Source: Christensenella sp964592155
Lineage (GTDB): Bacteria; Bacillota; Clostridia; Christensenellales; Christensenellaceae
DNA: 6,847 bases
Reading direction: 5' to 3'
NCBI GenBank assembly: GCA_964592155.1
Contig: CAZQDA010000119.1
Span: forward strand, 1 to 6,847
Shown one piece after another: positions 1-5,309 of the stretch. Position 1 is the stretch's first letter, and the number at the start of each line of letters is the position of its first letter. Both the position numbers and the translations under genes were made by a program. The notes under the pieces were generated by a model that was not told the DNA's origin, made no database searches, and saw only the letters and a list, made by a program, of their open reading frames with translations.

Positions 1-671
1 AAGTAGATGTCCGGATTCTGCGCCGTGCCCTGCTGGTGCGGGTGATCCGGATTCATGCCCCTTGCGCGAAACTCGGCGATTGCCTTTTGATCTGCCATCT
101 CCGCGAGTTTATCATACTCGAGCAGCTCGATCTTGGAAACTTCGTGGGACGTTCTGAAACCGTCAAAGAAGTGTACAAACGGAACCTTTGCTTTCAGCGT
201 AGAAAGGTGCGCAACCGCCGCCATGTCCATCGTTTCCTGTACGGAAGCCGCAGCCAGCATCGCAAAGCCGGTCTGCCTTGCGGCCATCACGTCCGCATGG
301 TCGCCGAAGATTGAAAGCGCGTGAGCGGCAAGCGCTCTTGCGGAAACGTGGAACACCGCCGGCAGAAGCTCGCCGGAAATTTTGTACATATTGGGGATCA
401 TCAGCAACAGCCCCTGAGAAGCCGTAAACGTCGAAGTAAGCGCCCCCGCCGAAAGAGAACCGTGAACCGCGCCCGCAGCGCCCGCTTCGGATTGCAGTTC
501 AGAGATTTTCATTGTCTGTCCAAAAATATTTTTTCTCCCTGCCGCTGCCCATTCGTCACAGGACTCTGCCATCGGCGAGGAAGGTGTGATTGGGTAAATC
601 GCGCCAACGTCGGAAAATGCATATGCGACGTGTGCGGCAGCGGTATTACCGTCAATTGTTTGTTTTGCCAT
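1..671 (-). CDS. nifJ: Pyruvate:ferredoxin (flavodoxin) oxidoreductase, N-terminal part, runs off the left edge
   Basis: This enzyme oxidises pyruvate with CoA to acetyl-CoA and CO2 and reduces ferredoxin or flavodoxin; it is cytoplasmic and typical of anaerobes. Only 223 of the usual roughly 1,170 residues lie here, all from domain I. The protein begins MAKQTIDGNTAAAHVAYAFS and carries YPITPSSPMAE at residues 26-36, SEAGAAGAVHG at 61-71 and ARA at 111-113. By comparison with the Desulfovibrio africanus enzyme, Thr29, Glu62 and Arg112 match its active-site Thr31, Glu64 and Arg114. The start is ATG at 671-669 (minus strand), preceded by a strong GAGGAGGT ribosome binding site. The frame is open to base 3, ending at QGTAQNPDIY, as expected for this family. 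The gene is divergent from the regulator operon and is probably housekeeping. Its presence suggests the E1 subunits to the right are not needed for ordinary pyruvate oxidation. The family is very sure; the symbol is the usual one for the single-chain form. Confidence 0.95.
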   Translation of the reverse strand, partial: MAKQTIDGNTAAAHVAYAFSDVGAIYPITPSSPMAESCDEWAAAGRKNIFGQTMKISELQSEAGAAGAVHGSLSAGALTSTFTASQGLLLMIPNMYKISGELLPAVFHVSARALAAHALSIFGDHADVMAARQTGFAMLAAASVQETMDMAAVAHLSTLKAKVPFVHFFDGFRTSHEVSKIELLEYDKLAEMADQKAIAEFRARGMNPDHPHQQGTAQNPDIY

Positions 672-719
672 TACTAATGACCTCCTCATATTTTTAATTC
701 TTGCCTAAATAAACGTAAC

Positions 720-754
720 ATTATAATTGTAGTATTTCCCCCTGTAAAAGTCAA
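720..754 (-). promoter_or_regulatory. Two overlapping sigma-A-type promoter matches for the pyruvate:ferredoxin oxidoreductase gene
   Basis: Reading leftward there are two good matches offset by six bases. The first is TTTACA (748-743), a 17-base spacer and a perfect TATAAT (725-720). The second is TTGACT (754-749), a 17-base spacer and TACAAT (731-726). Either would start transcription about 40 bases before the ATG at 671. The family consensus is established; which match is used is unknown. Both overlap the run of C residues at 738-742. Confidence 0.7.
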
Positions 755-792
755 GGAATAGCGCGCCTATATCCGCAATTCCTGTCAGAAAT

Positions 793-823
793 CAGAAAAC
801 ATTCCCGCTTCCCGCGTTTTCTG
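793..823. repeat. 8-bp inverted repeat with adjacent tandem TCAGAAA copies in the divergent intergenic region
   Basis: CAGAAAAC at 793-800 and GTTTTCTG at 816-823 are perfect inverted copies around a 15-base loop that itself contains CCCGCTTCCCGC. On the plus strand the right arm is followed by TTTTT (824-828), which resembles a weak terminator, but no rightward gene precedes it. Two tandem TCAGAAA copies (785-791 and 792-798) overlap the left arm. It lies upstream of both divergent promoters, so a regulator binding site or a remnant terminator are both possible. No known operator was recognised. Confidence 0.4.
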
Positions 824-847
824 TTTTTGCACAACAAAAAATTCTTC

Positions 848-876
848 TTTACATTCGTTTGTACATTGTATACAAT
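848..876 (+). promoter_or_regulatory. Promoter of the GntR-led operon
   Basis: TTTACA at 848-853, a 17-base spacer and TACAAT at 871-876 each match five of six bases of the sigma-A -35 and -10 consensus. Transcription would begin near 883, about 34 bases before the TTG start at 917. The -10 box is the right half of the palindrome at 860-881, so a protein bound there would block RNA polymerase. No other convincing promoter was seen before the downstream genes, so this one may serve all seven. Confidence 0.65.
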
Positions 877-881
877 ATACA
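860..881. promoter_or_regulatory. Palindromic operator candidate for the GntR regulator
   Basis: The 12-base core ATTGTATACAAT (865-876) is a perfect palindrome. The symmetry extends to 860-881 with a single mismatched pair (C864/A877). Many GntR regulators of the FadR/FCD type bind short AT-rich palindromes with a TTGTnnnnACAA-like or GTATAC-type core, so this fits the adjacent regulator. Overlap with the -10 box suggests autorepression relieved by a ligand. Binding by this particular protein is an inference from position and symmetry. Confidence 0.65.
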
Positions 882-903
882 CATCAAGTCAATCATTCTA
901 ATT

Positions 904-908
904 GGAGG
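904..908 (+). promoter_or_regulatory. Ribosome binding site that fixes the regulator start at TTG 917
   Basis: GGAGG at 904-908 sits eight bases before TTG at 917. An in-frame TTG at 902 would place the Shine-Dalgarno sequence inside the coding region with nothing comparable upstream, so 917 is the better start. No in-frame ATG lies near the N-terminus. Confidence 0.75.
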
Positions 909-916
909 AATCCATT

Positions 917-1573
917 TTGCAGCCGATCAAGACAATCCCGCTCAGCTTTCAGGCGGCGGATGAAATCAGAAAAAATATCATTACCGGCGGATATGCGCAG
1001 GGGCAGAAGGTCACGGAAGAAGAATGCGCCGCCGCTTTAGGGCTTTCGCGCGTGTGCGTGCGCGAGGCTTTCTTAAAGCTTCAGGAAGAGGGGCTTCTTG
1101 TAAAGCAGGTCAACCGTTGCACCACTGTCGCCGAGTTCACCAAAGACGACGTAAAGGATATTTATTATCTCCGGCTTTCCCTCGAAAAAATGTGTTCCAC
1201 GCTTTGTTTTGAGCGCGGCACACTCCCCGTCAGAGAAATGGACGAAAGCTTTGCGCGCATGACGGCTATGTCCCAAAAGCCGGACATTCAGCCCATGGAT
1301 TTGCTGGAGGAGGATTTCCGCTTCCACGCAGCCATCGTAAACGCGTCCGGCAATACCCGCGCGGCAAAGGTATGGAACGATCTTCAGTGGCAGATGCTGA
1401 CCGTGCTTTTTCCAGTTCAGGCGGCATACACACTCCAGCACGATTTGCAGCACAACGTAACCCAGCACAAGGCGCTGATCGGCGCGCTCAAAACTCTGGA
1501 CAAAGGCATGTGCCATCCGGTGCTGGAAGCCCATATTTTAAACTCAATGGATACTTTGCTTACGCTTTATTAA
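917..1573 (+). CDS. GntR-family transcriptional regulator, FadR/FCD subfamily
   Basis: This is a DNA-binding regulator of 218 residues from a TTG start. Residues about 9-72 form the winged helix-turn-helix, with the recognition region LGLSRVCVREAFLKLQEEGL at 41-60. The rest is an FCD ligand-binding domain with Asp133 and His137 (DFRFH), His184 and His206, the Asp-His-His-His set that binds a metal in many FCD proteins and helps hold small organic acids or sugar acids. Length is usual for the family (about 210-240). It is the first gene of the rightward set and lies just after a palindrome overlapping its own promoter, so it probably autoregulates and controls the SDR and TPP enzymes downstream. 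The ligand cannot be told from the sequence, though FCD ligands are often carboxylates. The next start is 85 bases away. Confidence 0.94.
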   Translation: MQPIKTIPLSFQAADEIRKNIITGGYAQGQKVTEEECAAALGLSRVCVREAFLKLQEEGLLVKQVNRCTTVAEFTKDDVKDIYYLRLSLEKMCSTLCFERGTLPVREMDESFARMTAMSQKPDIQPMDLLEEDFRFHAAIVNASGNTRAAKVWNDLQWQMLTVLFPVQAAYTLQHDLQHNVTQHKALIGALKTLDKGMCHPVLEAHILNSMDTLLTLY

Positions 1574-1592
1574 AAATAAAATCAACAGGAAC

Positions 1593-1609
1593 AACCGGCT
1601 GCCGGTTTT
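1593..1609 (+). terminator. Weak hairpin between regulator and SDR gene
   Basis: AACCGG (1593-1598) and CCGGTT (1602-1607) form a 6-bp stem with a 3-base loop, followed by only two further T residues before GGCGG. That is too weak for a confident intrinsic terminator. It may partly attenuate read-through from the regulator into the catabolic genes, or be chance. Confidence 0.25.
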
Positions 1610-1658
1610 GGCGGCCCGCTCCAAACTCTATCCAAAGATAAAAGGGAGGAAACGATTT

Positions 1659-2429
1659 ATGATGCAGGAATTTGTAGACAAAGTCGTCGCGGTAACCGGC
1701 GCTGCAAGCGGCATCGGCAAAGGCTGCGCCGCGGCATTTGCCAGGGAAGGCGCGAAAGTCATTGCGCTTGACCGGAATCTTGAAGGCGCAAAGGCAACTG
1801 CGGACGCGCTCAATGCCGCCGGAGGAAAGGTGACGCCTCTTGCCGTGGATATCACGGACGAGGACAGCGTCAAGGACGCATTTGACACGATCAAAAAGGA
1901 ATTTTCAAGGCTGGATGCGCTCATCAACTGCGCGGGAATCATCACCTTTGAAAAATTTGACCAGCACGATTGCGCGGGCTGGGATAAAGTGATGAACGTC
2001 AACATCCGCGGCACCTACTTCTGCTGCCGGTTTGCGGCCATGATGATGAAGGAGCAAAAGAGCGGCGCGATTGTCAATGTTTCGGCTGGCGCGGCGAAAA
2101 CAGGTGGACTCAATCCGTCCCCCGCTTACATTGCCTCCAAGGGCGGCATGAACAGCCTGACCTTCCATTTTGCGGTACAGCTCGCAAAAGACGGCGTGCG
2201 CGTCAACGGCATTTGCCCCGGGCCGATCGACACGCCCATGATCGACGCGCAGGTAAACCTGCCCGGCAGCAAAGGCAACGGCAAGGAAAGCATTGTGGCG
2301 CAGGTTCCGCTGGGTCTCGGCACCCCGGAAGATATCGCAAACGGCGCACTGTTTTTGGCTTCTCCTGTGATGGCACGGTATATCACAGGAGAAATTCTCG
2401 ACATTAATGGCGGACTGGTGATGGATTGA
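1659..2429 (+). CDS. Short-chain dehydrogenase/reductase (classical SDR, NAD(H)-type)
   Basis: This is a cytoplasmic oxidoreductase of 256 residues that probably interconverts an alcohol and a ketone on a small polyol, sugar or ketol. The Rossmann motif TGAASGIG is at 13-20, and Asp38 at the end of the second strand favours NAD(H) over NADP(H). NCAG is at 90-93, the structural Asn at 115 (NVNIRG), Tyr157 and Lys161 in YIASK, and PGPIDTPM at 187-194. Length is typical. Oddly, the usual catalytic Ser position reads Ala143 (VNVSAGAAKTG), with a Ser one residue earlier. The start is ATG 1659, eight bases after GGGAGGA (1644-1650); an upstream in-frame TTG at 1608 has no ribosome binding site. The stop lies one base before the E1 alpha ATG, implying co-translation. 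It could instead be a 3-oxoacyl reductase-like enzyme, but the context favours carbohydrate work. The substrate is unknown. Confidence 0.94.
   Translation: MMQEFVDKVVAVTGAASGIGKGCAAAFAREGAKVIALDRNLEGAKATADALNAAGGKVTPLAVDITDEDSVKDAFDTIKKEFSRLDALINCAGIITFEKFDQHDCAGWDKVMNVNIRGTYFCCRFAAMMMKEQKSGAIVNVSAGAAKTGGLNPSPAYIASKGGMNSLTFHFAVQLAKDGVRVNGICPGPIDTPMIDAQVNLPGSKGNGKESIVAQVPLGLGTPEDIANGALFLASPVMARYITGEILDINGGLVMD
2360..2393 (+). repeat. 12-bp perfect inverted repeat inside the 3' end of the SDR gene
   Basis: TTCTCCTGTGAT (2360-2371) and ATCACAGGAGAA (2382-2393) are exact inverted copies around a 10-base loop. In mRNA this would be a stable hairpin ending about 37 bases before the E1 alpha start codon. 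There is no T-run after it, so it is not a terminator. It lies in the codons for residues 234-245 (ASPVMARYITGE). It could affect mRNA stability or translation of the next gene, or be a chance result of codon choice. Confidence 0.55.
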
Positions 2430-2430
2430 T

Positions 2431-3396
2431 ATGAAAAAACAAGAATTAGTGGCGTTGTATGAAAACATGTGCCGCAGTAGAAAATTTGAAGAAAACGCGG
2501 AAGTGCTCTATACCGAAGGAAAAGTAACCGGTTCTCTGCACCCTTATATCGGCGAAGAGGCGATTGCCTGCACCGCCATGGCGATGATGAAAAAGGGCGA
2601 CAAGTTCACCAGCACGCACCGCGGGCTGGGGCACTGCATCGCCTGCGGTATGGAGCCTAAAAACGTTATGGCAGAGCTATTTGGCAAAGCCACCGGCAGC
2701 AGCGGCGGAAAAGGCGGCTCGATGCACTTATTTGATTTGGAGCGCGGCAACCTCGGCGCAAACGGCATTGTGGCAGGCGGCACCTCGATTGCGGTGGGTG
2801 CGGCAATCAGCGAAAAGGTGATGAAAAAGACGGACAACGTAGTCTTTTGCTTTTTTGGGGAGGGCGCGTCCAACGAAGGCGTGACGCACGAGAGCATGAA
2901 CCTTGCCTCGGTGTGGAAGCTTCCGGTGATCTTTGTCTGCGAGTTTAATAACTATCAGGTATTTACTTCCGCGCCGGAAAGCTGCTCTGTACAGGATATC
3001 GCCAAACGAGCGGCAGCGTATGACATGCCCGGCGAAACGGTAGACGGCAACGATGTGCTCGCGATTGAAAAAGCTTACAAAAAAGCGATTGACCGCGCGC
3101 GCAAAGGCGACGGCCCTTCGCTCGTGGAATGCAAGACCTACCGCTGGGGCGGGCACTGGCCGGGAGACGTTTATTCCTATGGCGGATATCGCACCAAAGA
3201 AGAGGTGGACGCGTGGAAAGAAAAATGCCCCATCAAACGTCTTAACGCATACCTTGTGGAGCATAAAATTGCCACCAAGGCAAAACTTGATGAGATCGAA
3301 GCGGCAATGGACGCGGAAATTGCGGACGCAATCAAATTTGCGGACGAAAGCCCCGCTCCTGACGACGGCGAACTCATGAAGAATCTGTTTGTGTGA
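2431..3396 (+). CDS. TPP-dependent dehydrogenase E1 component, alpha subunit (acetoin/pyruvate dehydrogenase-like)
   Basis: This is the alpha subunit of a heterotetrameric E1 enzyme, which with TPP cleaves a 2-oxo acid or acetoin and normally passes the acyl group to a lipoyl E2. The 321 residues match the usual AcoA/PdhA length. Markers are HPYIGEEA (37-44), STHRGLGH (61-68), GSSGGKGGSMHLFD (89-102), GEGASNEG (143-150) leading to Asn173-Asn174, and TYRWGGHWPGD (236-246), a form seen in acetoin-type alpha subunits. Differences from typical sequences are Leu66 where RGHGH usually has His, Glu144 where the TPP/Mg motif usually reads GDG, and Gly240 where the first His of the RYHGH loop is expected; His242 remains. 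ATG 2431 is one base after the SDR stop with only a weak GGTGA (2417-2421), so translation is probably coupled. No E2 or E3 gene follows. The family is sure, the substrate is not. Confidence 0.93.
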   Translation: MKKQELVALYENMCRSRKFEENAEVLYTEGKVTGSLHPYIGEEAIACTAMAMMKKGDKFTSTHRGLGHCIACGMEPKNVMAELFGKATGSSGGKGGSMHLFDLERGNLGANGIVAGGTSIAVGAAISEKVMKKTDNVVFCFFGEGASNEGVTHESMNLASVWKLPVIFVCEFNNYQVFTSAPESCSVQDIAKRAAAYDMPGETVDGNDVLAIEKAYKKAIDRARKGDGPSLVECKTYRWGGHWPGDVYSYGGYRTKEEVDAWKEKCPIKRLNAYLVEHKIATKAKLDEIEAAMDAEIADAIKFADESPAPDDGELMKNLFV

Positions 3397-3407
3397 GGTG
3401 GTAAAAA

Positions 3408-4388
3408 ATGGCAAATATTAAATATGCAACTGCAATCAGGGACGCAATCGCAGAGGAAATGCGCCGCGACCCTATGGTTTTTCTGATGGGCGAAGATGTC
3501 GCCCGTTTTGGCGGCGTTTTCGGCTGTACCAAGGATATTCCGGAGGAGTTTGGGCCTGACCGCATCAGAAGCACGCCCATTTCGGAGGCTGCCTTTGTAG
3601 GTGCGGGTCTTGGGGCGGCGATCACCGGCACAAGGACAATCGTCGAACTGCAATATGTGGACTTTATCCTTTGCGCGATGGATCAGCTCGTGAACCAGAC
3701 CGCAAAAATCCACTATATGTCCAACGGAAAGGTGACCGTTCCCTACACCATACGCGTGCAGCAGGGCTGCGGGCGCGGCAACGGCGCGCAGCACGCGCAG
3801 AACTTTGAATCCATGTTCTGCAATATCCCGGGACTCAAGGTAGTTTGCCCCGCGACCCCCGCAGATGCAAAGGGTCTTTTGAAAACCGCGATCCGCGACA
3901 ACAATCCTGTTGTGTTTTGCGAGCACAAGATGCTCTACGCAACGCGCGGAGATGTGCCGGACGATCCTGATTTCACCATTCCCTTCGGCGTGGCGGACGT
4001 CCGCCGCACAGGAAAAGACGTTACCATTGTGGCAACTTCTTACATGGTGCAGCGCGCGCTTCAAGCGGCGGATATGCTGGCAAAAGAGGGAATCGAAGCG
4101 GAAGTGATCGATCCTCGCACTCTGGTGCCTCTCGATATCGACACCATTCAGGAATCGGTCAAAAAGACGGGCAGACTGGTGATCGTGCACGAAACCAACG
4201 AATTTTGCGGATTTGGCGCGGAGATTGCCTTTGAGGTTCAAAACAACGTATTCCGCTATCTGGACGCGCCGATTGAACGCGTGACAACGTCGCAGGTTCC
4301 CATGCCTTACGCGAGGAACCTTGAAAACCTCAACGTGCCTTCGCCCGAGCGCATCGTGGCGGCGGCGAAAAAAAGCCTGTATCTCTGA
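3408..4388 (+). CDS. TPP-dependent dehydrogenase E1 component, beta subunit (acetoin/pyruvate dehydrogenase-like)
   Basis: This is the partner of the alpha subunit just upstream; alpha2beta2 E1 enzymes form their active sites between the two chains. The 326 residues are the normal length. Residues about 4-180 form the pyrimidine-binding domain and about 195-320 the transketolase C-terminal domain. Seen are GEDVARFGG (28-36), PISEAAFVGAGLGAA (57-71) with Glu60 at the place of the TPP-activating glutamate, QYVDF (82-86), His129 in AQHAQ, where HSQ is more usual, PGLKVVCPATPADAKGLL (141-158) and CEHKMLY (171-177). The alpha stop and this ATG are 11 bases apart, with GAGGTGG (3395-3401) overlapping the alpha stop. 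The active-site glutamate and histidine are kept, in contrast to the altered alpha chain. The best comparison is AcoB/PdhB; the physiological substrate is not evident. Confidence 0.93.
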   Translation: MANIKYATAIRDAIAEEMRRDPMVFLMGEDVARFGGVFGCTKDIPEEFGPDRIRSTPISEAAFVGAGLGAAITGTRTIVELQYVDFILCAMDQLVNQTAKIHYMSNGKVTVPYTIRVQQGCGRGNGAQHAQNFESMFCNIPGLKVVCPATPADAKGLLKTAIRDNNPVVFCEHKMLYATRGDVPDDPDFTIPFGVADVRRTGKDVTIVATSYMVQRALQAADMLAKEGIEAEVIDPRTLVPLDIDTIQESVKKTGRLVIVHETNEFCGFGAEIAFEVQNNVFRYLDAPIERVTTSQVPMPYARNLENLNVPSPERIVAAAKKSLYL

Positions 4389-4418
4389 TATTAAGATAAG
4401 GAAGGAATCAAAACAAAT

Positions 4419-5309
4419 ATGGTTACATACAAAAATAAAAGCAGCCTGCCTGTGATCAGCGCCTACAAGCCTGATATGACAGATCAGGATCTAACGGATT
4501 TCGCCTTGCAGCTCCGGCGGGATACCATAGAGCTGACCTACTATTCCGGCACTCAGTCAAGCCACGTGGGCGGCGAGCTTTCCGCGGCGGAAATCATGGC
4601 GGTGCTTTACGGCCACACGCTGAATTTAAAGCCGGACGAGCCCGAATGGGAAGACCGTGACATTTTTGTCATGGGCAAAGGCCACTGCTCCGGCGTGCTT
4701 TACGCCGCAATGGCATGGCGCGGATTTTTCCCGCGCGAAATGCTGTGGAATGAATTCAACGTTGCGGGCGGCATTTTACAAGAGCATTGCAATATGGAGC
4801 TGCCCGGTATCGAAGCTGCCACCGGCTCCCTTGGAATGGGACTTTCGGACGGCTGCGGCTACGCCTGGGCGGCAAAGCACAACAACAAGCCCGATAAGCG
4901 CGTTTATGTGCTTTTGGGCGACGGCGAGTGCACCGAGGGGCAAACGTGGGAGGGCGCGGCGCTCGGCGCGCAGCTCGGTCTTGACAACCTGATCGCAATT
5001 GTTGACTACAACAAATACATCATCTCCTCCACAACTTACGAGGTGATGGATCTGGAACCGTTTGAAGACCGTTGGGAAGCCTACCGCTATTTTGTGCAGC
5101 GCGTGGATGGACACGATATCGCCGCAGTGCGTGAGGCAATCGACATAGAAAGCGATCCTGCAGTCTCTCCCGGTCAGCCGCGCGTCATTATTTGCGACAC
5201 GCTCAAGGATAAGGGAATTTCCTTCATGGAAAAGGATGCGATCCACTGGCACGCGGGCCATCTTGACGATACACTTTATCAGGAATGCTTAAAGGAGTTG
5301 GGATTATGA
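4419..5309 (+). CDS. Split transketolase, N-terminal (TPP-binding) subunit
   Basis: This is the TPP/Mg-binding half of a two-chain transketolase, which moves a two-carbon ketol unit from a ketose to an aldehyde. At 296 residues it has the usual size for the half-enzyme. Seen are His49 (SSHVGG), His89 (KGHCSG), His123, ATGSLGMGLSDGCGYA (134-149), and the cofactor motif GDGECTEGQTWE (167-178) with Asn198 in DYNKY; by eye these match E. coli transketolase His26, His66, His100, Asp155 and Asn185. Near the C-terminus KDKGISFMEKDAIHWHAGH (263-281) holds the expected His-containing loop. ATG 4419 follows AGGAAGGA (4399-4406) by 12 bases, a slightly long gap, and lies 30 bases after the E1 beta stop. 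It overlaps the C-terminal subunit gene by four bases. Split transketolases serve in pentose phosphate metabolism and in specialised sugar pathways (apiose, sulfoquinovose); the context here favours a specialised role. Confidence 0.95.
   Translation: MVTYKNKSSLPVISAYKPDMTDQDLTDFALQLRRDTIELTYYSGTQSSHVGGELSAAEIMAVLYGHTLNLKPDEPEWEDRDIFVMGKGHCSGVLYAAMAWRGFFPREMLWNEFNVAGGILQEHCNMELPGIEAATGSLGMGLSDGCGYAWAAKHNNKPDKRVYVLLGDGECTEGQTWEGAALGAQLGLDNLIAIVDYNKYIISSTTYEVMDLEPFEDRWEAYRYFVQRVDGHDIAAVREAIDIESDPAVSPGQPRVIICDTLKDKGISFMEKDAIHWHAGHLDDTLYQECLKELGL
5291..5309 (+). promoter_or_regulatory. Ribosome binding site and ATGA overlap joining the two transketolase genes
   Basis: AAAGGAG (5291-5297) lies eight bases before ATG 5306, whose ATGA contains the TGA stop of the N-terminal subunit. 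An in-frame ATG at 5285 has no ribosome binding site and would sit upstream of this one, so 5306 is preferred. The overlap would support equal production of both halves. Confidence 0.85.

Noticed and set aside
36..677. Plus-strand open frames in the first 680 bases
   Set aside because: They are basic, Arg/Cys-rich translations with no motifs, lying opposite the clearly recognised pyruvate:ferredoxin oxidoreductase frame.
785..805. CodY-type or Rex-type operator upstream of the oxidoreductase gene
   Set aside because: Only a half match (CAGAAAA) to the CodY box is present, and no TTGTGA/TCACAA pair for Rex was found.
902..916. TTG at 902 as the start of the regulator
   Set aside because: The Shine-Dalgarno GGAGG lies inside this extension; TTG 917 has it at the right distance.
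1608..1658. TTG at 1608 as the start of the SDR
   Set aside because: The extension is not SDR-like, has no ribosome binding site, and contains the good site used by ATG 1659.
3177..4241. Long open frame on the minus strand (354 codons) across the E1 alpha/E1 beta junction
   Set aside because: It is antisense to two strongly recognised enzymes, has no ribosome binding site or family signature, and is the expected shadow of GC-rich coding DNA.
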